Origin: Cellvibrio mixtus subsp. mixtus J3-8
Lineage (GTDB): Bacteria > Pseudomonadota > Gammaproteobacteria > Pseudomonadales > Cellvibrionaceae
DNA: 64,000 nt
Direction: 5' to 3'
NCBI RefSeq assembly: GCF_000766945.1
Contig: NZ_ALBT01000032.1
Location: 1 to 64,000, forward strand
Shown here: positions 51,733 to 60,682 of the stretch, piece by piece
Layout: each line of letters starts with the position of its first letter
How positions within the stretch are numbered: the first letter of the stretch is position 1
Notes under the pieces: model-generated
Databases searched by the model: none
What the model was told of the DNA's origin: nothing
What the model saw: the letters and a program-made list of their open reading frames with translations, nothing else
Translations under genes and position numbers: made by a program

Positions 51733-53649
51733 ATGACAATCTCTTCCGCATCGGCCCAGCCTGATTCCGACATCCCGGTTTCCCCTGCAAAACAAAGCCT
51801 TGCCGCACTCACTCTCGCTGCTATCGGTGTAGTCTACGGCGATATTGGTACCAGCCCGCTTTATACCGTTAAGGAAATTTTTGCGCCAGCGACGGGTGTC
51901 CCGCTGGATTCTCACCATATTGTTGGCGCGATATCTACGATCTTTTGGGCATTAATGCTCGTCGTCACATTGAAATATGTGATCCTTATTTTACGCGCGG
52001 ATAACCGCGGCGAAGGTGGTTCGCTCGCACTGACAGCACTCGCTGCACAAACTGCGAACAAAAATTCGCAATTGCGCCGCTGGATTTTATTGATCGGGTT
52101 ATTTGGTGCAACCCTGTTTTATGGCGACAGTATTATTACCCCGGCGATTTCAGTATTGGGTGCAATGGAAGGTTTGGAAGTGGCAACGCCAGCACTAAAA
52201 CCCCTGGTTGTACCGATCACGCTGGCAATTCTGATTAGTTTGTTTTTGGTGCAACGTTTTGGTACCGGCGCAATGGGAAAAATATTCGGGCCAATTGTGA
52301 CGCTCTGGTTTTTAATGCTCGCCGTATCGGGTGTTGCCCATATTATTGTGCAACCGGCAATTCTTGCAGCGTTGAATCCGTTGGAGGCCTGGCAATTTTT
52401 GAACGGGCGCGGTTGGTATGTATTTGCGGCAATCGGTGCAATCGTATTGGCGCTCACCGGTGCTGAAGCATTGTATGCGGATATGGGGCATTTTGGTCGC
52501 AAACCGATTCAGCTCGCATGGACCTGGCTGGTATTTCCATCACTTGCATTAAATTATATGGGGCAGGGTGCTTTGTTACTGGCCGATCCTGCTGCTATCG
52601 CAAATCCATTTTATAAATTATTCCCACAAACATTAATTTGGCCGGCGTTGATTATTGCTTCGCTTGCGGCAATTATTGCATCGCAAGCGGTTATCTCCGG
52701 TGCTTATTCAATGACTCGCCAGGCGATTCAATTGGGATTTTTACCGCGCATGACGGTGCATCACACATCAGCGCGTGAAGCAGGCCAGATTTATATGCCG
52801 GCAGTGAACTGGATGTTATTAGCTGGCGTAATTGCTGTGGTGCTGTTCTTTGGTAGCTCATCCGGTCTCGCCGGTGCTTATGGTATTGCCGTGACTGTTA
52901 CCATGGCGACGACCACCTGCCTCACATTTTTTGTGGTGCGTGGTCGTTGGAAATTACCCTTGCCAATTGCCATCGTTGCGACAGTATTTTTTCTCGCCGT
53001 AGATATTTTTCTGATTGCTGGTTGCGCACTTAAATTTCTCGATGGCGGTTGGTTCTCGCTGTTGGTAGCTGCGCTGTTATTTTTAATTATGAGTACCTGG
53101 CAACGTGGTCGCGCGATTGTGATGCACACTATCCATCGCGATGGTGTGGAATTGGAACCGTTTCTGCAAACCTTGCGTCCCGCTGAAATCCAGCGCGCCG
53201 CGCGTACAGCAATTTATATGGTGGCAGATGCAACCACAGTGCCCCAGGCATTGCTTCACAATTTAAAACACAACCAGGTATTGCATGAGCGCAATCTGGT
53301 GCTAACAGTACATTTTAAAGATGACCCCTGGGTTGGTGACGATGCACGTGTACATATCGAAGAGTTGGGAAACACGTTCTGGCGAGTCACGCTGAATTTC
53401 GGATTTATGGATGTGCCCGATGTACCGCGCGCGCTTAAATTATGTGAACAATATGGATTGGTTATCCCGCAATTTCAGACCAGTTATTTTTTAAGTCGCG
53501 AATCGATTGTCTCAACACCCGGCAGCGGGATGGCGCCGTGGCGTGAGCGTTTATTTTCGACGATGAGCCGCAACGCAGGCGGAGTTGTGGAGTTTTTCCG
53601 CCTACCGGATAACGCCGTGATTGAATTGGGAACGCGGATACAGATTTAA
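51733..53649 (+). CDS. kup: Low-affinity potassium transporter Kup
   Basis: The 638-residue inner-membrane protein has about 12 spans and the Kup hallmarks [78 protein letters not shown] and [23 protein letters not shown], followed by a cytoplasmic tail. Kup takes up potassium with protons. It lies 70 bases after the KdpE-like gene. That arrangement, with Kup in place of the Kdp ATPase, is unusual and suggests Kup is the target of the two-component pair. A bidirectional terminator follows. Confidence 0.96.
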   Translation: MTISSASAQPDSDIPVSPAKQSLAALTLAAIGVVYGDIGTSPLYTVKEIFAPATGVPLDSHHIVGAISTIFWALMLVVTLKYVILILRADNRGEGGSLALTALAAQTANKNSQLRRWILLIGLFGATLFYGDSIITPAISVLGAMEGLEVATPALKPLVVPITLAILISLFLVQRFGTGAMGKIFGPIVTLWFLMLAVSGVAHIIVQPAILAALNPLEAWQFLNGRGWYVFAAIGAIVLALTGAEALYADMGHFGRKPIQLAWTWLVFPSLALNYMGQGALLLADPAAIANPFYKLFPQTLIWPALIIASLAAIIASQAVISGAYSMTRQAIQLGFLPRMTVHHTSAREAGQIYMPAVNWMLLAGVIAVVLFFGSSSGLAGAYGIAVTVTMATTTCLTFFVVRGRWKLPLPIAIVATVFFLAVDIFLIAGCALKFLDGGWFSLLVAALLFLIMSTWQRGRAIVMHTIHRDGVELEPFLQTLRPAEIQRAARTAIYMVADATTVPQALLHNLKHNQVLHERNLVLTVHFKDDPWVGDDARVHIEELGNTFWRVTLNFGFMDVPDVPRALKLCEQYGLVIPQFQTSYFLSRESIVSTPGSGMAPWRERLFSTMSRNAGGVVEFFRLPDNAVIELGTRIQI

Positions 53650-53668
53650 TTTCAACTCATGCAAAAAA

Positions 53669-53700
53669 AGGTGGAGCTGCATTGCAGCTCCGCCTTTTTT
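53669..53700. terminator. Bidirectional terminator between kup and the lipoprotein gene
   Basis: AGGTGGAGCTGCA (53669-53681) pairs with TGCAGCTCCGCCT (53683-53695) with one G-T pair, preceded by seven A and followed by TTTTTT. It serves two convergent genes. Confidence 0.92.
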
Positions 53701-53710
53701 CCAACCAAAA

Positions 53711-54790
53711 TTATTTTAATTGGAATTCTATTTTCTTGAAGCTGATATCGGTTTCTTTGAATGTCTCCGGTACGTTCGCGCTCCATGGATTGATATTTCC
53801 ACGCAATACTGCCCCGGTTCTTGTTTCACCCACAAAAAGCCCGCGTTTGATGACAACATTACTTAAATCCGCAAGGGTTTTCGCTGTGCGAACATAATTA
53901 ACTTCGGAATAGAATGTCAGGTTCTTCATTGGAATCGTTACGCGTACCCATTTGTCCTTCAGCGTACTTTGATCCAATTCAACAATGATAGCCGCATTTA
54001 AATTTCCACCATCATGTAACGTAATTCCTAAATTCACTTTGCCGGAGTCCAATCCATCTACAGTAGCTGCGTTCACATAGCTCGCATAAGTGGTTTTTAA
54101 TGAATCAACACTTGGAATAGTGGTTTTGGCGCTGTTAATTTTTAAATCCAGCACAAGGTTTTCAATGTCGCCAAACTTGTAGCCATAAGAAATAATACTG
54201 CGTTCGAAACCGTTGGAATGCTGGCGATCCCAATCGGCTACTTTTTTCACTAACACAACATTAATTGTGTCCACTCCATTACAGCTGTCATTTACCGCTG
54301 CGCTAGTGCTGAAATTATAGGTATTTGGGGTGTTTTTCAGGTTTACCCATTCAGTAGTGCTGCCATTAGTGGCATGGTTCCAGCCACTGAAATTCAAACT
54401 GGAAACACTTTGGTTTTGCACTCCACTATCGTAATCGGCAAAGAACGCAAAGGTTTTATCCGCAGCAGTGATATTCACTCCACAATTTGCTATTTCTGCG
54501 ACAGAGTAGTTTGTGTAGGTGGTAGCTGCGAGCGTGTTCTCGCTGCCAGCTGCAGCGCTTGACGCAACGCTGCTTGACGCTTCTGATGAGCTGGCCGGGG
54601 TTGACGAACTCGAACTTGCAGGGGTAAATGAACTGGCAATACTTGAACTTGATGGTGCAATTGAACTGCTTGATGAGGAACTCGAGACTGGCGGCTGCTC
54701 AGGCTTTTTTCCGCCGCCACCGCTTCCGCCGCAGGCAGTCAATCCGGCAACCATTAATGAAAGGGCACAGGTTTTAATCAGGGATTGCAT
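53711..54790 (-). CDS. Serine-linker lipoprotein with C-terminal beta-rich (possibly glycan-binding) domain
   Basis: The 359-residue product has a lipoprotein signal (lipobox LTAC, Cys20), a Gly/Lys/Pro patch, then an almost pure Ser/Ala/Pro linker to about residue 80. The rest (about 90-359) is beta-rich: FSGWNHATNGSTTEW, FGDIENLVLDLKINSAKTTIP, LGITLHDGGNLNAAIIVELDQ, KWVRVTIPMKNLTFY, INPWSANVPETFKETDISFKKIEF. This reads like a jelly-roll carbohydrate-binding or sugar-lyase accessory domain. Ser-rich linkers of this kind join catalytic and binding modules in Cellvibrio polysaccharide-degrading proteins. No catalytic motif was recognised. Confidence 0.75.
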   Translation of the reverse strand: MQSLIKTCALSLMVAGLTACGGSGGGGKKPEQPPVSSSSSSSSIAPSSSSIASSFTPASSSSSTPASSSEASSSVASSAAAGSENTLAATTYTNYSVAEIANCGVNITAADKTFAFFADYDSGVQNQSVSSLNFSGWNHATNGSTTEWVNLKNTPNTYNFSTSAAVNDSCNGVDTINVVLVKKVADWDRQHSNGFERSIISYGYKFGDIENLVLDLKINSAKTTIPSVDSLKTTYASYVNAATVDGLDSGKVNLGITLHDGGNLNAAIIVELDQSTLKDKWVRVTIPMKNLTFYSEVNYVRTAKTLADLSNVVIKRGLFVGETRTGAVLRGNINPWSANVPETFKETDISFKKIEFQLK

Positions 54791-55085
54791 AGTAATTCCA
54801 AAGCTCCGTTGTTGTTATCGTAGGCTGGGTTTTTGTGGTCTTGATGGCATGGCGGAGTGCGTCGTGTAAGCGCAATCTTTCCTATCCCGCTGTTATTGTT
54901 AGGTGGGATAAGGCCAGCGCGGCGACTATATAGAGACTTTTAATGCTGGTAAATGGTATTTGGTAGCGCTAACAAAAAATATATCAATGCGGTTTTTGTT
55001 GTCAGCTTTTTAGGACGGATATCCGTAGGTTGATGATGTATAACACGTAAATGATTGGTCAATCATTTACGTGTCAGGAAAAGGG
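54791..55085. other. Intergenic region with a 32-base palindrome
   Basis: The stretch serves as upstream region of the lipoprotein gene and downstream region of the MscS-like gene. Apart from the palindrome at 55043-55074 I see nothing definite. Confidence 0.4.
55043..55074. repeat. Near-perfect 32-base palindrome
   Basis: ACACGTAAATGATTG (55043-55057) and CAATCATTTACGTGT (55060-55074) are perfect inverted arms separated only by GT. It begins 12 bases beyond the stop of the MscS-like gene. No T-run follows on either strand, so it is not a standard terminator; it could be a protein-binding dyad or message-end stabiliser. Confidence 0.75.
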
Positions 55086-55724
55086 CTATTCCTGCTGGCG
55101 TAATTTACGCGGGTTGGGGTTGTCAGCGAGGCTCATTTGGTCGATTTTCAAGCGATCAGGACCTTCGGCATTTTCTGCAATTTTCTCTATCTCCGGGTGG
55201 TCCAGGCGCACTACCGCTTTCTGCAGGATCAAGCTGTTGGGGTAGCTGATCAGGTTTCCATCGGCGCGGCGCAGGATGACGTGGAACAAGGTAATTTCCA
55301 CAATCACGCCACGCATATCATCGTCTTTATCAAGAATTTTGATGAGGTCGTTTACCTTATAGGGAAAACTGAAAAAGATGATCATGCTCGCGGTAACGTT
55401 ACTCAGGATCGACCACTGCGCAAACAGGGCGATACCCACGACCGCAAAAATTGAAGAAAGGAATACCGAGATTTCGCTATAGCCCAAGCCCAGGATCAGG
55501 CAAATCACCACAATGCAGCAGAACACCATGCCGATGTTCATCAAGCGTGTCATGTACAGAACCCGCAGGTCCCCAAAGGCGCGGCGCACACTGACATCGT
55601 GGATAATTTTATCGAGTAATTTGGAACTTGCATAAAACACGATTATGCAGGAGACAACGATCAGTAATTTGGAGAACACACTGTGGCTGGTAATTTGTTC
55701 GAGTGTGGTCAAAAACGTTTCCAC
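55086..55724 (-). CDS. Small MscS-family mechanosensitive channel protein
   Basis: From GTG 55724 (AGG 7 bases upstream) the protein has 212 residues. The frame is open to ATG 55820, but a -10 box TATAAT (minus strand, 55837-55832) puts the message start near 55825, leaving no room for a ribosome site there. Two or three membrane spans are followed by the MscS core: GYSEISVFLSSIFAVVGIALFAQWSILSNVTASMIIFFSFPYKVNDLIKI, then a short beta domain (VVEITLFHVILRRADGNLISYPNSLIL). This is shorter than E. coli MscS (286), lacking most of the C-terminal cage. It would open under membrane tension to release solutes. Confidence 0.88.
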   Translation of the reverse strand: METFLTTLEQITSHSVFSKLLIVVSCIIVFYASSKLLDKIIHDVSVRRAFGDLRVLYMTRLMNIGMVFCCIVVICLILGLGYSEISVFLSSIFAVVGIALFAQWSILSNVTASMIIFFSFPYKVNDLIKILDKDDDMRGVIVEITLFHVILRRADGNLISYPNSLILQKAVVRLDHPEIEKIAENAEGPDRLKIDQMSLADNPNPRKLRQQE

Positions 55725-55831
55725 AATAACACCTATCCTGAAATCTGAAGTGAAAATTACAAATCCATTACTAGGGACCTGTAAGTGTAATATGGGTTCC
55801 GGTTTACTTGGCCGGTACATGAGTGGCTGGC

Positions 55832-55837
55832 ATTATA
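55832..55837 (-). promoter_or_regulatory. -10 box of the MscS-like gene
   Basis: A perfect TATAAT preceded by TAC on the minus strand, about 108 bases above the chosen GTG start. The -35 region (near 55855-55860) is poor. Confidence 0.45.
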
Positions 55838-55868
55838 GTAAAAACTATCAACACTGAACGAGCGCAAA

Positions 55869-56597
55869 ATGATGTCAAATTTAACAAAACCGCTCTTATG
55901 CATCGCCCATCGTGGTGGGCCGCAAATGGGGCCGGCGCCGCTGCCGGAAAATAGCCTGGCGGCTATTGCCCGTGCATTATCATTAGGGGTTTACGCTGTT
56001 GAAATCGATGTGTTTCAAATTGAAGGCGAATTATTGGTCACTCATGATCGCCGTTTGGGGCGTGTTGTTTCGGGGCAAGGTATTATTACTGAGCAACCAC
56101 TATCTTATTTGCGCGAGCAGCGGCTTGAGAACGGTGAACCAGTTCCAACCTTGCAGCAAGTGTTGGAACTGGTAGGCGATAAAGCCTTATTGAATATTGA
56201 AATCAAAGGCCAGAATTCTGTGCTGGCATTAAAAAAAATATTGCAGGATTATATTGATAGCCATCAGGGCAGCTACGAACAATACACGATTTCCAGTTTT
56301 GACCATCAGCAACTCTACCAGTGTTTGCAACATATCCCGCAGGTAAAACGCGGTGTGCTTATTGAAGGTATTCCCCTGGATTACGCCGCCTGCTGCGAGT
56401 TGCTTAAGGCCTATTCATTTAATACCCATTTAAGTTTTATTACACCGGAATTAATTCAGGATGCACAAAAGCGCGGCTTAAAAAATTGGGTCTACACCGT
56501 AAACCACGAAGATGATTGGCGTTATATGCAATCGCTGGGGGTGGATGCGGTATTTACGGATAAGCCGGATAAGCTGCTGGAATTTAATCAACACTAA
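55869..56597 (+). CDS. Glycerophosphodiester phosphodiesterase
   Basis: The 242-residue TIM-barrel enzyme cleaves glycerophosphodiesters to glycerol-3-phosphate and alcohol (EC 3.1.4.46). Catalytic and metal motifs are visible: IAHRGGPQ...LPENSLAAI, VEIDVFQIEGELLVTHD, then NIEIKGQ and WVYTVNHEDDWRYMQSLGVDAVFTDKP. No signal peptide is present, so it is a cytoplasmic UgpQ-type enzyme. It stands alone, divergent from the MscS-like gene. Confidence 0.94.
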   Translation: MMSNLTKPLLCIAHRGGPQMGPAPLPENSLAAIARALSLGVYAVEIDVFQIEGELLVTHDRRLGRVVSGQGIITEQPLSYLREQRLENGEPVPTLQQVLELVGDKALLNIEIKGQNSVLALKKILQDYIDSHQGSYEQYTISSFDHQQLYQCLQHIPQVKRGVLIEGIPLDYAACCELLKAYSFNTHLSFITPELIQDAQKRGLKNWVYTVNHEDDWRYMQSLGVDAVFTDKPDKLLEFNQH

Positions 56598-56731
56598 GTA
56601 ATCGGAGGGTATTTTTTCGGTAAGGCTCTGTGACTTTTTACCGCGCCGAAAGGATTTGGCGCTGCGCATAATGGCAATCAGCGCGATGGTTATTGCGTTT
56701 ATTTTTTTGCCCTGCTCAAGGAGGATTTATT

Positions 56732-57811
56732 ATGCCGCATTACTTTATGTTACCTGTTTTTTTATCTCCAGCTTTTATATTTCAATCTCGCCACAAATTA
56801 CTGTGCACCAGTTTTTGTTTATTGCTTGGCAGCATGGTTGCAAATAATTGTATTGCCGTGCCGGAAGAACACAGTATCAATCGTTCGATTGCCGCTCAGG
56901 GAGCTTTAACCAATATTCTCTGGTCATCGTTTAATTCGGCGAGCAAAGTACAATGCGGTACGGCTTGCCGTTATTGGCAGCGTTCTGCGGGTCGCTTGAC
57001 ACCGCCTGCAAGCTGGACGCGTTTGCCAGCGGCCTGGCCTAATTCCAGCGCCACCAGTTTTCCTGCACCGGCAACGTTATCGTTAACGCAATTAGCGCCC
57101 ACTGATGAAATGACCTGGGATGATACGTTAATTATTTACGATACCAATTATCTGCAAAAATCTGCTGTGACTTATACCAATGCCGACAAGTCTGTGCGCG
57201 CCTCGGTGCAAAAATCCGGCAATATTTCTACGGCACTTGCTTATCATGTTCGCGTGCAAAACCAATCGGCAGCGACGCGCGATTATTTTGTGCGCTTTAA
57301 AGCGCCTGTGCATAAAAATGGATTGCAAGCGGGATATTACACGGGTGGCCCATCGGGGAATCAGCCCATGCCGGAAAATGGTAATGACGGTGTTGCACGT
57401 TCCAGCGCCGAATTATTGGTTGATGGTTTACCGGTATGGCAAACCGCTCGTTCATTGCATCGCAAGGATTTGGTTTCCAATGCTTACGGAACATCGTACA
57501 ACTGGGGTGAAGATGCGAGTGATGATTCCTACACGATTTATCTTGGACGTTATACATCCGGTGATAATTTTATCCTGGATTATATCCTGCAAGCTGATGC
57601 CATTGCGGATGCACCAAACTGTGGACAGGATTTCAACGGTTATTTAAATCCTTCATATACCCGCCATTGCCAGGTGCTGACTGCGGGGCGTGAAATTCCC
57701 AATACATCCTCTGGCGGTGTAGCATTCGAAATTATTTCAACAACAATCCTGCCTGTAAATTTTTATTTGGATATCGGCGGAACCCTTAGCACCAGGGAAG
57801 GAGGTAATTAA
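56732..57811 (+). CDS. Secreted protein of unknown function, first of a tandem pair
   Basis: I start at ATG 56732 behind AAGGAGGA (360 residues). A hydrophobic N-terminal segment, with a cut probably near ...NNCIA|V at about residue 45, suggests export through a rather long signal. The body is beta-rich with ten or so repeated small strands, a Pro-rich hinge (PATLSLTQLAPTDEMTWDD), and a C-terminal part (LLVDGLPVWQTARSLHR, YGTSYNWGED, IYLGRYTSGDNFILDYILQADA, CGQDF...CQVL). That part is clearly related to the C-terminal half of the next gene's product (LLVNGYPVWSSETLRV, FGTTWAFDKN, ASMGSYDAGQSLDVALVYFVEA, CEF...CMGM). I recognise no known domain. Confidence 0.75.
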   Translation: MPHYFMLPVFLSPAFIFQSRHKLLCTSFCLLLGSMVANNCIAVPEEHSINRSIAAQGALTNILWSSFNSASKVQCGTACRYWQRSAGRLTPPASWTRLPAAWPNSSATSFPAPATLSLTQLAPTDEMTWDDTLIIYDTNYLQKSAVTYTNADKSVRASVQKSGNISTALAYHVRVQNQSAATRDYFVRFKAPVHKNGLQAGYYTGGPSGNQPMPENGNDGVARSSAELLVDGLPVWQTARSLHRKDLVSNAYGTSYNWGEDASDDSYTIYLGRYTSGDNFILDYILQADAIADAPNCGQDFNGYLNPSYTRHCQVLTAGREIPNTSSGGVAFEIISTTILPVNFYLDIGGTLSTREGGN

Positions 57812-57812
57812 C

Positions 57813-58727
57813 ATGAAACGGATTTTATTTGCAGGTTTGTTAATGTGTAACAATGTTACTGTTTTTGCTGCCTTGCCACCTGATGATTATTTTCCTGTGG
57901 ACCAATATTCACTATCTATTATTACGCCGTTGGATAATCTCGCATACAAAACGGCGGTGCACTATTCCATTGCCAATAATCACACCAGCACAAAAAACCG
58001 CGAGCGTGGTGCGCGTGGCCAGGGTGCCAGTGTTTTAGCAAAATACGATGTTTTGATTGATAACCTGGCTTTTGATCCCAATCAATCCACACCGGCAGCG
58101 GATATCAATCAACTTAAAGCAATTGATTTTACCAAAGCAGAAAATACTGCGCAGGGCTGGGCGCGAATGAGCGCTGCGGCAATTCCTGCGTTAACTATTG
58201 CACTGAATGGCGAAACACGTGGCCACGCTTCGGCATCATGGCGTACTACTTATACGGTGGCCGGTTCAGGTAAGCGCAGTGTCAGCTTAAAATTCCGAAT
58301 TCCTGAAACGGTTATGGATGGTCGCTTTGAGCAGAGCGCAAAAGGAGCCTATCAGGGGCGCGCCAGGGTGCAGCTGTTAGTTAATGGTTATCCGGTATGG
58401 TCAAGTGAAACTTTGCGTGTTGCGCCACCAACACCAAATTCGGCCAGTGAATATATGTTTGAAACATTTGGTACAACATGGGCGTTTGATAAAAACACTG
58501 AAAAAGCCAATGCCAAATGGGTTACTGCTTCCATGGGAAGTTATGATGCAGGTCAATCACTCGATGTGGCCCTCGTCTATTTTGTGGAAGCCAGTGTTGG
58601 CAGGGAGTGTGAATTTGTCGCGAATATGTATGCATGCATGGGAATGACGGTCAGTTTCAAGCGCGACAATACTGCAACGTTGCCAAGTTTTAGTTCATCG
58701 CCAATATTGCAGGTTGTTGCTCCATAA
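57813..58727 (+). CDS. Secreted protein of unknown function, second of a tandem pair
   Basis: The 304-residue protein has a signal peptide (cut near ...VTVFA|A, residue 19). The ATG lies one base after the previous stop, and GGAGG of the preceding gene's end serves as its ribosome site, so the two are translationally coupled. Its middle and C-terminal parts (SWRTTYTVAGSGKRSVSLKFRIPE, LLVNGYPVWSS, FGTTWAF, SYDAGQSLDVALVYFVEASVG) parallel the partner protein, including a final Cys pair. An N-terminal part with a basic NRERGARGQGAS segment differs. A beta-sandwich, perhaps a surface or secreted complex of two related subunits, is inferred. Confidence 0.78.
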   Translation: MKRILFAGLLMCNNVTVFAALPPDDYFPVDQYSLSIITPLDNLAYKTAVHYSIANNHTSTKNRERGARGQGASVLAKYDVLIDNLAFDPNQSTPAADINQLKAIDFTKAENTAQGWARMSAAAIPALTIALNGETRGHASASWRTTYTVAGSGKRSVSLKFRIPETVMDGRFEQSAKGAYQGRARVQLLVNGYPVWSSETLRVAPPTPNSASEYMFETFGTTWAFDKNTEKANAKWVTASMGSYDAGQSLDVALVYFVEASVGRECEFVANMYACMGMTVSFKRDNTATLPSFSSSPILQVVAP

Positions 58728-58746
58728 CGAGTGGGATAATTTTCAA

Positions 58747-58777
58747 AAAACGCTGGCAGTGATTCACTGCCAGCGTT
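58747..58777 (+). terminator. Hairpin after the tandem secreted-protein genes
   Basis: AACGCTGGCAGTGA (58749-58762) is the exact complement of TCACTGCCAGCGTT (58764-58777). The stem is very strong, but only GTATATT follows, so the T-run is poor. Confidence 0.7.
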
Positions 58778-58868
58778 GTATATTGAAGCCTGGGTTTACT
58801 ATATTGTTCTGATATTAAGTATTTATAAAGCTATGGATTCTTTAGAGAATCAATTGATATTCAATAGG

Positions 58869-59141
58869 TTATTGGGTTTTATTGCTTTCTGACAGTTTAT
58901 TGCCATCATCATCTTCGGTGTTTTCTTTGCCGCTTCGCGGTGCTTTTTTTTCAATGTAAATCTCCGGTTTTTTAACCGGTTCAAGATCAATTAATTTATT
59001 GGTAATACCTTCAAATATTGTTCCCCATAATTCGGTGTTATGTTTTTTATTGCGAAGGTATTGAATGTATTTAAACCCGAGCCAGAAGAATACAAATAGA
59101 CCGGTTACTAATCCTAACAATAAATATTCACGAAAGCTCAT
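58869..59141 (-). CDS. Small single-span membrane protein of unknown function
   Basis: The 90-residue protein begins MSFREYLLLGLVTGLFVFFWLGFKYIQ, one membrane span, then has a basic stop-transfer patch (RNKKH) and a charged, probably disordered tail (EKKAPRSGKENTEDDDGNKLSES). An in-frame ATG with GGAAG-type purines about 9 bases upstream supports expression. I do not recognise the family. It lies alone between two plus-strand units. Confidence 0.6.
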   Translation of the reverse strand: MSFREYLLLGLVTGLFVFFWLGFKYIQYLRNKKHNTELWGTIFEGITNKLIDLEPVKKPEIYIEKKAPRSGKENTEDDDGNKLSESNKTQ

Positions 59142-59396
59142 TGCTCATCTTCCTTTTCGGCTACGGAGTTGATGCTGAACGACATTGGTATCTATATTGG
59201 GCAGGTTGTTATTAATTCAATGTCTGCTGGAAAGCAGTGGCAGGAAATTTGGCCCAGGCTTCGCGTTGTTGGGCACACTACCGATAGTGCCCATTGAGTG
59301 TTCTTGTTTAGATCAAAAAAAATAGTGCCGGGTGAATCCAAATCCGTAACATCATCCTCTAATTGGAACAATTGTTTGGATTTGGGTGAAAGTAGA

Positions 59397-60659
59397 ATGA
59401 ATAACCACAAGGTCGTAGCGCTAATATTCCTGTTAGTGGCCAGTTTGCAAACACCGGTGTACGCACATTGCTTGTCCGGTGTTTATAGTGATGGAAAAAA
59501 TAATACGATTGTTTTAACTAATAGAAACAGTACTTCTGCAATGGAGCTGCGGTATTTAATGCTTGATGGCCGCTTTGGTGCCACCAGTGATGATGCGCTT
59601 CCATTTTCTTGCAACCCTGGTTTTCTCACCTTGAATAATCCTGCTTCAACGATCTTGGCTCCCGTTAAACTGCGTCGCACACTGACATATTTTAACTCTG
59701 TCGATGCAAAATTAGCGGGTGAATTAATTGAACCTGTTTCATATAAAACCTTTCCTCTGGTTGTGATGGTGCATGGTTCGGAAAAAGATGCAGCAATCGG
59801 TAATTCACGGGCCTTGTTGTTGGCAAGCCAGGGTATCGCTGTGTTTGTATATGACAAACGTGGCACTGGCCAGTCAGAAGGAGTGTACACGCAGAATTTT
59901 GAATTACTGGCAGAAGACGCCGCTGCTGCAATGCGGCATGCACGGAAAATGGCTACAACAAAAATTTCGCATGCGGGTTTCTGGGGGGCAAGCCAGGGTG
60001 GTTGGGTGGCACCGTTAGCGGCGCAACATCTATCCGTTGATTTTGTGGTAGTTGGTTATGGATTGGTTGCCTCTCCTATAGAAGAAGACCTTGATCAAAT
60101 GCTTGTGGAGGCGCGGCAGAAAAATTTTGATAAAGCGCAAATTGAAAAAATATATTCATTATCAACCCTGACAACCAGAATCCTTTTATCGAATTTCACT
60201 CGCGGTTTCAGTGAGTTGGAAAAATTCAGAAAAAAATCCGTTGGTCAACCTGCTTTTAACACAATTAATGGGGAATACAGTGGTGCCATGCTCCGTATGA
60301 GTGATGCGGAATTGCGCCGTATGGGAAAGGCCGTTTTCGATAACCTTGAACTCATCTGGGATTATGATTCTGCAACGGTGCTGAAACAATTGCAGGTGCC
60401 CATGTTATGGATTCTCGCTGATCAGGATCGCGAAGCACCCAGCCAACGAACATTGAGAGCGTTAACGCAATATAAAAAGAACAACCCGTTGCTGGATATT
60501 TATATTTTTCCTCATACGGATCACGGGATGTACGAATATAAGGAATTACCTGATGGAACACGTATAAATACTCGTGTCACTGACGGATATTTCAGGTTAA
60601 TTGTTGATTGGATTCGCCAGGAGGAAACTCCGTTTTTTGGTAACGCTATTGCCATGTAA
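59397..60659 (+). CDS. Secreted alpha/beta hydrolase
   Basis: From ATG 59397 the protein has 420 residues and a clear signal peptide (ends ...QTPVYA|H at residue 23); the frame open further upstream lacks one. A beta-rich N-part (about 25-110) precedes the alpha/beta-hydrolase domain: oxyanion strand LVVMVHGSEKD, KRGTGQSEG, nucleophile Ser in GFWGASQGGW, Asp in LADQDREAP and His in HTDHGMYEY. The pattern fits periplasmic peptidase S9-like or esterase-type hydrolases; the substrate is unknown. It lies 23 bases before an amidohydrolase lipoprotein gene, and the two are probably co-expressed. Confidence 0.88.
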   Translation: MNNHKVVALIFLLVASLQTPVYAHCLSGVYSDGKNNTIVLTNRNSTSAMELRYLMLDGRFGATSDDALPFSCNPGFLTLNNPASTILAPVKLRRTLTYFNSVDAKLAGELIEPVSYKTFPLVVMVHGSEKDAAIGNSRALLLASQGIAVFVYDKRGTGQSEGVYTQNFELLAEDAAAAMRHARKMATTKISHAGFWGASQGGWVAPLAAQHLSVDFVVVGYGLVASPIEEDLDQMLVEARQKNFDKAQIEKIYSLSTLTTRILLSNFTRGFSELEKFRKKSVGQPAFNTINGEYSGAMLRMSDAELRRMGKAVFDNLELIWDYDSATVLKQLQVPMLWILADQDREAPSQRTLRALTQYKKNNPLLDIYIFPHTDHGMYEYKELPDGTRINTRVTDGYFRLIVDWIRQEETPFFGNAIAM

Positions 60660-60682
60660 CCAGTGAAGGAAGAGAGGCTTGT

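Noticed and set aside
59192-59410. 72-codon minus-strand frame upstream of the alpha/beta hydrolase
   Set aside because: It overlaps the hydrolase start region, has no ribosome site and no protein-like features.
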